Origin: Reyranella massiliensis 521 | GTDB lineage: Bacteria > Pseudomonadota > Alphaproteobacteria > Reyranellales > Reyranellaceae | Assembly (NCBI GenBank): GCA_945860205.1 | Contig: CAMARK010000006.1 | Span: forward strand, 1-64,000 | Direction: 5' to 3' | DNA: 64,000 nt | Shown here: positions 36,304 to 45,839 of the stretch, piece by piece | Numbering within the stretch: position 1 is the first letter of the stretch | Layout: each line of letters begins with the position of its first letter | Position numbers and translations under genes: made by a program | Notes under the pieces: model-generated | What the model saw: only the letters and a program-made list of their open reading frames with translations | Database searches by the model: none | What the model was told of the DNA's origin: nothing

Positions 36304-36504
36304 ATGGCTTCAGGCACAGTCAAGTGGTTCAACGCCACCAAGGGTTTCGGCTTCATCCAGCCCGATGGCGGCGGCAAGGACGTGTTCGTCCACATCAGCG
36401 CCGTCGAGCGCGCGGGCCTGAATGGGCTCAATGAAGGCCAGAAGATCACCTATGAAGTCCAGCAGGACCGCGGCAAGGATGCCGCCGTTAACCTGAAGGC
36501 CTAG
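36304..36504 (+). CDS. Cold-shock protein, CspA family
   Basis: 66-residue single OB-fold RNA chaperone that melts structure in mRNA. RNP1 is KGFGFIQ (about 14-20) and RNP2 is DVFVHIS (about 27-33). The ATG at 36304 with AGGA upstream gives the standard [17 protein letters not shown] start; a longer frame from 36256 is a leader artefact. A strong terminator follows 27 bases after the stop, so the gene is a single transcription unit. Confidence 0.95.
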   Translation: MASGTVKWFNATKGFGFIQPDGGGKDVFVHISAVERAGLNGLNEGQKITYEVQQDRGKDAAVNLKA

Positions 36505-36530
36505 GCGCTTCCAGCTCCAGAATTTTCAAG

Positions 36531-36566
36531 GCCCGTCCCGGCTTTTGCCGGGGCGGGCTTTTCTTT
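36531..36566 (+). terminator. Intrinsic terminator of the cold-shock gene
   Basis: A 12-bp stem, GCCCGTCCCGGC and GCCGGGGCGGGC (one G-U pair), with a TTTT loop, followed by TTTTCTTT. Classical rho-independent terminator. Confidence 0.9.
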
Positions 36567-36752
36567 GCCTGGGGTGACCCTCAACACCAGGCCGGCGGTG
36601 GCCGGCGGGACAAGGCCGGCGATGAACATCGCGAACAGCGCCGATTGCGCCATCGACGGGTTCTGACACCGGCGACGGAGATGACGAAGCCCAGCCCCGC
36701 GCTGTTCCGACGGCGGGCCAATGCCCTATGGTCGGGCCGGGGGAGAGGTCTG

Positions 36753-38420
36753 ATGACCATCACGCGCTGGATGCCGGGGCTCGCCATGCTCCGCGACTAC
36801 AAGCTTGCCTCGCTGCCGCACGATCTTGCGGCGGGGCTCACCCTCGGCGCCGTGATGGTGCCGGTGGGGCTGGCCTATGGCGAGCTGGCAGGGCTGCCGC
36901 TGGCGGGGCTCTACGGCAGCATGCTGCCGTTGCTGGCCTATGCGCTGTTCGGCAGCTCGCGCCAGCTCGTGGTCGGGCCCGACACGGCGATGGCGGCGAT
37001 CGTGGCCGTCGCGGTGGCGCCGTTGGCGTTGGGCGATCCGACGCGGCTCGCGCTGCTGGCGGCGGGGCTCGGCGTGATGGTGGGCGTGCTCTGCCTGCTG
37101 GCGGGCGTGCTGCGGCTGGGGTTCGTCGCTGACTTCCTCTCCAAGCCAGTGATCGTGGGATTCATGCATGGCCTCGCCCTGGTGATCATCGGCGCACAGC
37201 TGCCCAAGGTGTTCGGGCTGAAGTCCGAGGGTGAGACGACGCTCGAGCAGTTCGTGAGCCTCGCGGCGCGGCTGGGCGACACCAATCTCGTGACCCTGGC
37301 GATCGGGGGTGCGAGCTTCGCGGTCATTCTTTTGTGCCGGCGCTTCGTGCCGCGCGTGCCGGGGGCAGTGTTGGCGCTGGTGGGCTCGGTGCTGGCCGTC
37401 GTCTGGCTCGGGCTCGACAAGCAGGGCGTGGCGGTCGTCGGGCGGATCCCTGCCGGCCTGCCCGGGCTCTCGCTGCCGGTGCCGACGCTGGCCGACTTCG
37501 AGAATCTTCTGCCGGTGGCGCTGGTGGCGGCGTTGCTCTCCTTCTCCGACACCATGATCACGGCGCGCGGCTTCGCGGCGCGCAACCGCTATCGCATCGA
37601 CGGCAATCAGGAGCTTTTAGGCATCGGCATGGCCAACCTCGTCTCGGGGCTGAACCAGGGCCTGCCGATCAGCGCCAGCGACACGCGCACCGCAGTGGCC
37701 GAAGCGGCAGGTGGACGGACGCAGGTGACATGCGTGATCGCGGCGGCGGTCGTGGCTGGCGTCACCCTGTGGCTGGCAGGGCTCTTGTTCTACCTGCCGC
37801 AGGCCGCACTGGGCGGCATTCTGATCGCCTCGGCCTGGGGCCTTTGCGACTTCGCCGAGTTCGGCCGGCTGTGGCGCTTCCGCGGCATCAGCCTGGCGGG
37901 CGCGCTAGTGACGCTCCTCGGCGTGGTGACGCTGGGGGTGATGGAAGGCATCCTGGTCGGGGTGGTCTTCGCCCTGGTGCTGCTGTTGCGGGCGCTGGCG
38001 TTTCCGGTCGATGCCGTGCTCGGGCGCACGCCCGATGGCGGCTGGCACGATGTTGCGCACCGCAGCGATGCAGAGCCGGTGCCGGGCCTGCTAGTCTACC
38101 GATTCGCGGCGCCGCTGTTCTTCGCCAACTGCAACCAGTTCCGCGACCGCCTCGACGCGTTGATCGCTTCAGCGCCCGCAGCGGCGCCGGTGAAGGGCGT
38201 GGTGCTGGACGGCGGCGCCATCAACGACGTCGACCTGATGGGCTGCGAGACGCTGTCCGAGGTCTATGAGGCGTTGCAGGCCCGCGGTATTGGTTTTGCC
38301 GTCGGCAACCTGCGCGACCGGGTGAAGCGCGACATCGAGCGTGGGCTGGCGCTCGGCCCGGAAGGTGATGATATCACCTTCCCCGACGTGGCCGCGGCGG
38401 CCAGCCATTTGCGGGAATGA
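36753..38420 (+). CDS. SulP/SLC26-family anion transporter with STAS domain
   Basis: About 555 residues from the ATG at 36753, which has AGAGG six bases upstream; in-frame ATGs at 36645 and 36681 are weaker. Roughly 10-12 membrane segments, with SulP landmarks DLAAGLTLGAVMVPVGLAYGELAG, FSDTMITARGFAARNRYRID and GLNQGLPISASDTRT. The C-terminal STAS domain carries VLDGGAINDVDLMG, where the residue often phosphorylated in STAS domains is not an obvious serine. SulP proteins carry sulfate, bicarbonate or dicarboxylates. Convergent with boxB, 4 bases apart. Confidence 0.87.
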   Translation: MTITRWMPGLAMLRDYKLASLPHDLAAGLTLGAVMVPVGLAYGELAGLPLAGLYGSMLPLLAYALFGSSRQLVVGPDTAMAAIVAVAVAPLALGDPTRLALLAAGLGVMVGVLCLLAGVLRLGFVADFLSKPVIVGFMHGLALVIIGAQLPKVFGLKSEGETTLEQFVSLAARLGDTNLVTLAIGGASFAVILLCRRFVPRVPGAVLALVGSVLAVVWLGLDKQGVAVVGRIPAGLPGLSLPVPTLADFENLLPVALVAALLSFSDTMITARGFAARNRYRIDGNQELLGIGMANLVSGLNQGLPISASDTRTAVAEAAGGRTQVTCVIAAAVVAGVTLWLAGLLFYLPQAALGGILIASAWGLCDFAEFGRLWRFRGISLAGALVTLLGVVTLGVMEGILVGVVFALVLLLRALAFPVDAVLGRTPDGGWHDVAHRSDAEPVPGLLVYRFAAPLFFANCNQFRDRLDALIASAPAAAPVKGVVLDGGAINDVDLMGCETLSEVYEALQARGIGFAVGNLRDRVKRDIERGLALGPEGDDITFPDVAAAASHLRE

Positions 38421-38423
38421 CGG

Positions 38424-39842
<1,419 letters not shown>

Positions 39843-39851
39843 GATTGCCTC

Positions 39852-41504
39852 CTATGCCCGCTTCCGGTCGTACTTCGATTGCTTGCCCGTGCCGTAGAGT
39901 TTTAGCGCGCCCTCGGGGCCGGTTGCGTTGGGCCGCTGAAAAATCCAATTCTGCCAGGCCGAGAGCCGCGCGAAGATCTTGGTCTCCATCGTCTCCGGCC
40001 CGGCGAAGCGCAGATTGGCCTCCATGCCGATCAGCCCGTCGGGCGAGAAGCCGGCGCGTTCTTCGACGGCCAGCCGGACCTCGTCTTCCCAATCGATATC
40101 GTCGGGCGTGAAGGTGACGAGGCCTGCCTCGTCGGCAGCCTCGGCGTCGAGCGCAATGCCGGTCTCTTCCTTCAGCCCGTCGACATGCCTGGGATCGGAC
40201 AGGAAGCGCGTGGCGAGCCTCGTGAGGCCGTTGCCCATGGGGTAGGGGCCGAAATTCATCGCCGTGAGCCTAAGCGTCGCGGCCGGCAGGTTCGATCCTT
40301 CCACGATGCCGTCCAACATGTAGGAGCGGTCCGCGGCCAGCACGATTTCCAGCAAGGTGCCGGTGAAGCACGAGCCCGGCTCGACCAGCGCAATCAGGCT
40401 GCGCGAGCTCACGTCGAGGCGCTTCAGCGTGCGCTTCCAGTAGAGCACGATCTCCTGCACCAGCCAGTTCGACGCTTCCTTGGCGAGCAGCGCGTCGTAG
40501 GCCTCGACCATCGCCGCATCGCCCTGGCTCGTGAGCACCCAGGTGCCGATCTCGGTCTCGTTGAGGCGGAGATGCATCATGGCGTCGTCGAGATCGCGCG
40601 CCAGCGCCAGCGGCCAGAAGGCGGCGCCGGCAGCATGGATATCGGCCGGCGGTGACGTGGGGCCGTTGAGGCGCAGCTTTGCTGAGCGACCTTCGCGATC
40701 GATCTCGACGGTGAGATGGCCATAGCGGATCGTGTCGCCGTCGATCGCGCGCTCGACGGTGGGGAGTGTGATGCCCTTGGCACCCTTTGGCCGCACCGAC
40801 TTGGCCGCCGTTTCCTCGGCGATCTTTCGGGTCTCGTCTGTGAGCTTGCTGGGCGGGATCAACCGGTCGACCAGCCGCCATTCCTGCGCGCGCTTGCCGC
40901 GCAATCCTTCGGCGGTGGTGCAGAAGAAATCGGCGTGGTCACGCCGCACCATGCGCTTGTCGACAAGCCGTGTCAGGCCACCGGTGCCGGGCAGCACGGC
41001 GAGCAGCGGCAGCTCGGGCAGCGACACCGCGCTCGACCCATCGTCGGCCAGCAGGATCTGCTCGCAGGCCAGCGCCAGCTCGTAGCCGCCGCCGGCGGCG
41101 ATACCGTTGATCGAGCAGATGTAGGTCTGGCCGGAATGCTGGCTGGCATCTTCGATCGCAAGCCGCGTCTCGTTGGTGAACTTGCAGAAGTTCACCTTGT
41201 GGTCGTGCGTGCTGAGACCCAGCATGTTGATGTTGGCGCCGGAGCAGAAGACACGGTCGCGCTGCGAGCGGATCACCACCGCGCCGATCTCGGGATGCTC
41301 GAAGCGCAGGCGCTGCACGGCATCGGCCAGTTCGATATCGACACCGAGATCGTATGAATTGAGTTTGAGCTTGTAGCCGGGCTTGAGCCCGCCATCCTCG
41401 CTCACGTCCATGGTGAGATAGGCGACGCCATTCTCCAGCGCGAGCTTCCAGTGCCGGTAGCGCTCCGGCGCGGTACGGAAGTCGATGATGGCGGTTTCGG
41501 CCAT
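39852..41504 (-). CDS. boxC: 2,3-epoxybenzoyl-CoA dihydrolase BoxC
   Basis: 550-residue crotonase-fold enzyme that opens the epoxide ring hydrolytically, releasing formate and yielding 3,4-dehydroadipyl-CoA semialdehyde. Landmarks are YLTMDVSEDGGLKPGYKLKL near the N-terminus, FCSGANINMLGLSTHDHKVN (oxyanion region), SINGIAAGGGYELALACEQI and PLLAVLPGTGGLTRLVDKR. The length is the usual 550-560 and about twice a normal crotonase. AGGAAACACC precedes the ATG. First gene of the boxC-boxB unit, transcribed from the promoter region holding the palindrome at 41514. Confidence 0.94.
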   Translation of the reverse strand: MAETAIIDFRTAPERYRHWKLALENGVAYLTMDVSEDGGLKPGYKLKLNSYDLGVDIELADAVQRLRFEHPEIGAVVIRSQRDRVFCSGANINMLGLSTHDHKVNFCKFTNETRLAIEDASQHSGQTYICSINGIAAGGGYELALACEQILLADDGSSAVSLPELPLLAVLPGTGGLTRLVDKRMVRRDHADFFCTTAEGLRGKRAQEWRLVDRLIPPSKLTDETRKIAEETAAKSVRPKGAKGITLPTVERAIDGDTIRYGHLTVEIDREGRSAKLRLNGPTSPPADIHAAGAAFWPLALARDLDDAMMHLRLNETEIGTWVLTSQGDAAMVEAYDALLAKEASNWLVQEIVLYWKRTLKRLDVSSRSLIALVEPGSCFTGTLLEIVLAADRSYMLDGIVEGSNLPAATLRLTAMNFGPYPMGNGLTRLATRFLSDPRHVDGLKEETGIALDAEAADEAGLVTFTPDDIDWEDEVRLAVEERAGFSPDGLIGMEANLRFAGPETMETKIFARLSAWQNWIFQRPNATGPEGALKLYGTGKQSKYDRKRA

Positions 41505-41513
41505 GGTGTTTCC

Positions 41514-41539
41514 TATTTCAGTAATCCGGTACTGAAATA
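41514..41539. promoter_or_regulatory. 26-bp palindromic operator between boxC and the GNAT-Rrf2 pair
   Basis: Perfect 10-base arms TATTTCAGTA and TACTGAAATA around a 6-base spacer, ten bases from the boxC ATG and 43 bases from the GNAT start. A 26-base two-fold site in an AT-rich patch is the size and shape of known Rrf2-family operators, and an Rrf2 regulator is encoded next door, so BadM-like repression of box and autoregulation is the simplest reading. Palindrome seen; binding inferred. Confidence 0.82.
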
Positions 41540-41581
41540 CCTATTTACTTTCCCCACCGCAAGTTCATTCTGTCAATATCC

Positions 41582-42001
41582 ATGGTCGCTGTCCGCCCTG
41601 CCCAAGCCTCTGATCTGTCAGCAATTTCCGCGCTGGACGCCCGCCTGACGGGTACCTCCAAGCCGGAATACTGGCCGGAAAGGCTGGCCCCAGGCCTCCA
41701 TTTCCTGGTGGCCGAGACCGGCAAGGGCGCCTTCGCGGGCTTCATCGCGGGCGAAGTTCGGGCCTGGGAATTCGGCCAGCCGCCGGCCGGCTGGGTCTTC
41801 GCCATCCAGATCGATCCAAAACTTCGCCTCAAGGGCACCGGCAGCGCGCTGTTCGAGGCGCTGGTGGCGCGCTTCAAGGCTGAAGGCGTGACGCGTGTGC
41901 GCACCCTGGTCGATCGCAAGGATCATCTGATCCTCTCTTTCTTCCGCGCCCAAGGGATGGTCGCCGGGCCGTCGCTGCAACTCGATATGGAATTGCCGTG
42001 A
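41582..42001 (+). CDS. GNAT N-acetyltransferase, possibly BadL-like
   Basis: 139-residue complete GNAT: N-terminal AVRPAQASDLSAISALDARL, central WVFAIQIDPKLRLKGTGSALFEAL with the acetyl-CoA loop RLKGTGSA, and FFRAQGMVAGPSLQLDMELP. The stop overlaps the Rrf2 start as GTGA. In Rhodopseudomonas palustris, as I recall it, a GNAT (BadL) acts beside the Rrf2 repressor BadM by acetylating aromatic acids that serve as signals; the same pairing beside box genes suggests a parallel role here. Substrate not shown by sequence. Confidence 0.82.
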   Translation: MVAVRPAQASDLSAISALDARLTGTSKPEYWPERLAPGLHFLVAETGKGAFAGFIAGEVRAWEFGQPPAGWVFAIQIDPKLRLKGTGSALFEALVARFKAEGVTRVRTLVDRKDHLILSFFRAQGMVAGPSLQLDMELP

Positions 42002-42399
42002 AGCTGCAGACGGCGACGCGGCTCGGCCTCTACGCCACGCTCGAACTCGCGCGTGATCCGGCGCAGACCCTGTCGTCGGCCGATCTCGCCGAGCGCTTCG
42101 GCGTGTCGACGCATCATCTCGCCAAGGTCCTGCGCACGCTCTCGAACGCGGGCCTGGTGCAGGCCGAACGCGGCGCCTCGGGCGGCTACCGCTTCACTGG
42201 CAACCGCCGTCGCGTTACCCTGATGGATATCGTCGCCTTGTTCGAACCGGCGCCGGGCAACCGCGCCAAGGAGCCCGGAGAGGACACCGCCATCGGTGGG
42301 GCGCTGCAGCGCGTGCTTCAGGAAATCGACGAGATCGCCGAAGCGACGCTGCGCTCGGTCAGCCTGGAGACTATGCTGAAGCGTCCGACCGACCGGTAA
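41998..42399 (+). CDS. Rrf2-family transcriptional regulator, BadM-like
   Basis: 133 residues from a GTG that overlaps the GNAT stop. Winged helix-turn-helix: LSSADLAERFGVSTHHLAKVLRTLSNAGLVQAERG, then ASGGYRF (wing) and the dimerisation helix. The protein has no cysteine at all, so it cannot hold the Fe-S cluster of IscR, NsrR or RirA and should sense a small molecule, as BadM is thought to do. Position beside boxC and the 26-bp palindrome makes it the probable controller of box genes. Confidence 0.87.
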   Translation: MKLQTATRLGLYATLELARDPAQTLSSADLAERFGVSTHHLAKVLRTLSNAGLVQAERGASGGYRFTGNRRRVTLMDIVALFEPAPGNRAKEPGEDTAIGGALQRVLQEIDEIAEATLRSVSLETMLKRPTDR

Positions 42400-42403
42400 C
42401 CGC

Positions 42404-43081
42404 ATGCTCGCACGCCTGGCCTGTCTTGCCGCCCTGCTGTTGCCCGCCGCCGCGCTTGCGCAGGCGACCGGCGGGGAGCCGAAGGCCTGCGTGCCGAACG
42501 GCGCACCGCCCACCCAGGAATACGAGCGCGAGAGCCAAACCAAGGAATGGCCGCAGGAAGCGCAGCGCTTCAGGGGTGACGTACCGAATGTGGCGCGCCA
42601 AGGCGACCGGCTCCGTCTGGCGATCGATGGCGGCAAGGTGGTCGAGCTGCAGGACTGTCCCTACGGCGACACCGCCTATCAGTATCTCTACGAAAGATTC
42701 GACGATCCCGGCCGCTCCTACGTCGTCCGCACGCCGGCCTACGAAGACTTTTCCTACACGCTGGTGATGAAGCGCACGGGCCGGCTGTTCAACGTCTATG
42801 GCGCGCCGGTCTGGGCGTCGGACAAGTCGAGGTTCCTCAGCGTTGCCTGCTCGCTCCTGCCGGAAAGAGGCACTCTCTCGATTCACAAGCCGTCAGACGA
42901 CGGCCTCGCCGTCGAGGCGGAGATCGCCTTGCCTTGCGCGATGGAAAGTTGTTCGGCGCGCTGGGATTTCCATTCCTGGATCTCGGTCTCCTGCACGCCG
43001 CGCGACGAGACGGGCAAGAAGGGCACCGAGTTCGTCGTGCTGCGCGGCAACGACGGCAAGTGGAACAGGTTCGGGCGCTAG
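42404..43081 (+). CDS. Exported protein of unknown function
   Basis: 225 residues starting with a signal peptide (MLARLACLAALLLPAAALAQA). The mature part has six cysteines, in KACVPNG, LQDCPYG, SVACSLL, ALPCAMESCSA and VSCTPRD, enough for three disulfides, and no catalytic motif I recognise. It begins 4 bases after the Rrf2 stop and may be cotranscribed with it. Any link to benzoate metabolism is only positional. Confidence 0.7.
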   Translation: MLARLACLAALLLPAAALAQATGGEPKACVPNGAPPTQEYERESQTKEWPQEAQRFRGDVPNVARQGDRLRLAIDGGKVVELQDCPYGDTAYQYLYERFDDPGRSYVVRTPAYEDFSYTLVMKRTGRLFNVYGAPVWASDKSRFLSVACSLLPERGTLSIHKPSDDGLAVEAEIALPCAMESCSARWDFHSWISVSCTPRDETGKKGTEFVVLRGNDGKWNRFGR

Positions 43082-43087
43082 GCCTTG

Positions 43088-44281
43088 TTAGGTTTGGCCC
43101 CAGCCCTCGCGCGTCTGCGGCAGCTTCTTCTTGAGGAGCGCGCCCGCCACGACGTTGCGCAGCACTTCCGCCGTGCCGCCGCCGATGGTGAACATGCGGA
43201 CGTCGCGCGCCATGCGCTCCAGTGGCAACTCGCGGCTGTAGCCCCGCGCGCCGAAGAACTGCAATGCCTCGTTCACGATCTGGATGGCGCTCTCTGACGT
43301 GAACACCTTGGCCTGGGCGGCCATCAGCATGTCGGGGAAGCCGCCTTCGCCGCTCCGCGCGGCGTTGTAGACCAGCGCCCGTGCCGCCGAGAGCTTGATC
43401 GACATGTCGGCTAGCTTCCACTGCAGGCCCTGGAACTCATTGATCGGACGGCCGAACTGGTGACGCTTCTCGGACCAGTCGAGTGCGAGCTGATAGGCAC
43501 CCTCGGCGATGCCGAGCGCCACCGTGGCGGCACCGACGCGCTGGCTGTTGTAAGCGGTCATCAGGTCGGCGAAACCCTTCTTCAGGCCGCGCGGCGGGAT
43601 CACCAGCGCCGAGGGCGGCACGTCCATGTCCTCGAAGTCGATCACCGCCTCGGGAATGCCGCGCAGCCCCATGGTCGGCTCGCGCTTGGTGATTTTTAAC
43701 CCCTTGGTCTCATCGCGGATGGCGAGGAAGCCGCCAATGCCCTCGTAGTTGTTCTTCTCGTCGTAGACCTTGGCGAAGATCAGGTGCAGCCGTGAGACGC
43801 CGCCGCCGGTGATCCAGTGCTTGCGGCCGTTGATGACGTAGCGGTTGCCCTTCTTGTCGGCGCGCGTGGTCATGCCGTTGGCGTCGGAGCCGGCCTCGGG
43901 TTCGGTGATGCAGATGGCGGGCTTGTCGCCGGCCAGCACCATGTCGGCGCACATCTTCTTCTGCTCCTCGGAGCCGTAGGCCATTACCGCGCTGATCGCG
44001 CCCATGTTGGTCTCGACGGCAATGCGGCCGGTGACCGCGCAGGCCGCCGACAGTGCCTCGATCGCCAGCACGGCCTCGAGCCAGCCCTTGCCCTGGCCTC
44101 CGTACTGCGTGGGGATCGTCATGCCGATCAGCTTGGCGTCCTTCAACAGTTCGACATTGTCCCAGGGATATTGCTCGGTGCGGTCGACCTCGGCGGCTCG
44201 CTTGGTCACCGGCCCCGAGGCCAGTTCGCGGGCGCGGGCCTGCAGCTTCACCTGGTCGGGCGACAGTCCGGACGCGTTCAT
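43088..44281 (-). CDS. Acyl-CoA dehydrogenase-fold flavoprotein lacking both usual catalytic glutamates
   Basis: 397 residues from MNASGLSPDQ at 44281. FAD-binding acyl-CoA dehydrogenase fold: ITEPEAGSDANGMTTRA, YVINGRKHWITGG, MGLRGIPEAVIDFEDM and a C-terminal FGARGYSRELPLERMARDVRM. The medium-chain catalytic position, normally YEGT, reads GGGT, and the isovaleryl/long-chain position on helix G, normally LER, reads SQR. That Gln/Gly pattern resembles, as I recall it, 3-sulfinopropanoyl-CoA desulfinase (Acd), which releases sulfite instead of transferring hydride. Its start overlaps the cyclase stop (ATGA). Fold is certain; desulfinase activity is a hypothesis. Confidence 0.82.
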   Translation of the reverse strand: MNASGLSPDQVKLQARARELASGPVTKRAAEVDRTEQYPWDNVELLKDAKLIGMTIPTQYGGQGKGWLEAVLAIEALSAACAVTGRIAVETNMGAISAVMAYGSEEQKKMCADMVLAGDKPAICITEPEAGSDANGMTTRADKKGNRYVINGRKHWITGGGVSRLHLIFAKVYDEKNNYEGIGGFLAIRDETKGLKITKREPTMGLRGIPEAVIDFEDMDVPPSALVIPPRGLKKGFADLMTAYNSQRVGAATVALGIAEGAYQLALDWSEKRHQFGRPINEFQGLQWKLADMSIKLSAARALVYNAARSGEGGFPDMLMAAQAKVFTSESAIQIVNEALQFFGARGYSRELPLERMARDVRMFTIGGGTAEVLRNVVAGALLKKKLPQTREGWGQT

Positions 44282-45789
44282 GAATGTTTTTCCTGGTTGT
44301 TGGGATCGATGCTGAAGACGGCGACCGCATCGCTGCGGCCGCGCACGACGACGCTGCCCAGTGCTGCGAACTTGAACTCGCCATTGCATGCCGTGCAGGT
44401 GCTTTCCGAAACCAGAATGCGCGTGCCGTGCTGCTTGTTCAACTCTTCAAGCCGCGATGCGAGGTTCACGGCGTCGCCGAGCAGGGTGAAGCTCATGCGC
44501 TGGCCGGCGCCGACCGAACCGCCGATCACGTTGCCCGTGCTGATGCCGATCCGGGTGGCGAAGGCCACGCCCTGGTCACCGAAGACGCGGCTGCCGACGG
44601 CGCGCTGGATATCGATTGCCGCGCGCACCGCGGCGGCCGCGTGGTCTTCGCAGGCGAGCGGCATGTTGAAACTCGCGAACAGGCCGTCGCCGATGAAGGT
44701 ATTGACCACGCCACCGTGGGCACGGATCGGTCCCAGCACCGTCTCGAGATATTCGTTGAGCGCCGTCACCAGCCGGTCGGGCGCCAGATATTCGGCGATG
44801 GTGGTGAAGCCCGCGATGTCGGTGAACAGGACCGTGGCCTCGCGCGTCTCTCCCGCCAGCACGCCCTGGCCCTCGCGGTGCAGGATGGTCGAGGCCACGC
44901 TCTGGTCGACGTAGCGGCCGAAGGTCTCGCGGATGCGTTCGCGCTCGCGCAGCCCCTCGACCATGTTGTTGAACTGGCCGGTGAGTTCGCCGACGTCGTC
45001 GTTGGAGGTCACGGGCACACGCACGCTGAGGTCGCCGGCGGCCACCTTCGTCATTGCGCTTGAGAGCGTGTGGAGGGGGCGCAGCAGCGATCGGCTGATG
45101 AAGTAGGCCGTGATGGCCACCCCTATCACGGCCGAGGCGATATCGATCAGGATCTCGGACTGCAGGCGCTCGGCTTCGTAGGAGAAGAGGTCGGCCAGAA
45201 TGGCCGCCAGCGGGCCGATCGAAATCACCAGCAACCCGACGAGGAGTTTTATCGTGTAGCTGCCGAAGAATAGGCCGAGGTTCCGGCCGTAGTGTCTGAA
45301 GATGAAGGTGCAGAGGCTGGCGAGGTAGTCGCTGACGACGAAGTAGGTGTAGGTGAAATAGAAGATCGTGAGGACCACCAACCCGACGAAGAGGTCGCCG
45401 ATTGTGGGTTTGGGGATACCGGCCGATTCGTCGACCCACCAAGGCACCGAAAATCTGAAGGCCCAGACGGCTAGAGCCAGAATTGCCGTCGTTTGCGCCG
45501 TCAGCAGCGGCAGCTGGGTGAGGCGGCGCTGGATGTCCTCGAACGGGATGGTGCCGTCGAGATAACGCCGGACCGGCTCGAACAGCTGGCGGACGACCAG
45601 CCAATTGACGCCGAGCAGGAGCAGCAGGCTGATGCCGACCTGTCGCCAAGCGCTGGCCCAGGCACCCGAAGTCGCCATGAAGATCACGGTGATGGCGAAG
45701 TCGAAGAAGAAGACCGACGTTGCCATCCAGAGATAGCGCCGGCGAATCGCGGCGATCTCGGCAGATATCGCGGGGACAGGAACGTTCAT
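44278..45789 (-). CDS. Membrane-bound class III adenylate/guanylate cyclase with HAMP domain
   Basis: 503 residues from MNVPVPAISAEI at 45789. Six hydrophobic segments fill the first 250 residues, a HAMP linker follows (SRSLLRPLHTLSSAMTKVAAGDLSVRV), then the catalytic domain with both metal aspartates in LFTDIAGFTTIAE (about 330) and FIGDGLFASF (about 374), GISTGNVIGGSVGAGQRM and TLLGDAVNLASRLEEL. Makes cAMP (possibly cGMP) in response to a membrane signal. Coupled by a 4-base overlap to the downstream acyl-CoA dehydrogenase-fold gene. Confidence 0.9.
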   Translation of the reverse strand: MNVPVPAISAEIAAIRRRYLWMATSVFFFDFAITVIFMATSGAWASAWRQVGISLLLLLGVNWLVVRQLFEPVRRYLDGTIPFEDIQRRLTQLPLLTAQTTAILALAVWAFRFSVPWWVDESAGIPKPTIGDLFVGLVVLTIFYFTYTYFVVSDYLASLCTFIFRHYGRNLGLFFGSYTIKLLVGLLVISIGPLAAILADLFSYEAERLQSEILIDIASAVIGVAITAYFISRSLLRPLHTLSSAMTKVAAGDLSVRVPVTSNDDVGELTGQFNNMVEGLRERERIRETFGRYVDQSVASTILHREGQGVLAGETREATVLFTDIAGFTTIAEYLAPDRLVTALNEYLETVLGPIRAHGGVVNTFIGDGLFASFNMPLACEDHAAAAVRAAIDIQRAVGSRVFGDQGVAFATRIGISTGNVIGGSVGAGQRMSFTLLGDAVNLASRLEELNKQHGTRILVSESTCTACNGEFKFAALGSVVVRGRSDAVAVFSIDPNNQEKHS

Positions 45790-45839
45790 GCCCGCCGGTA
45801 TATACCCGGCGGGCCGAGCGTTCGAAACGCCGAAGAGTG

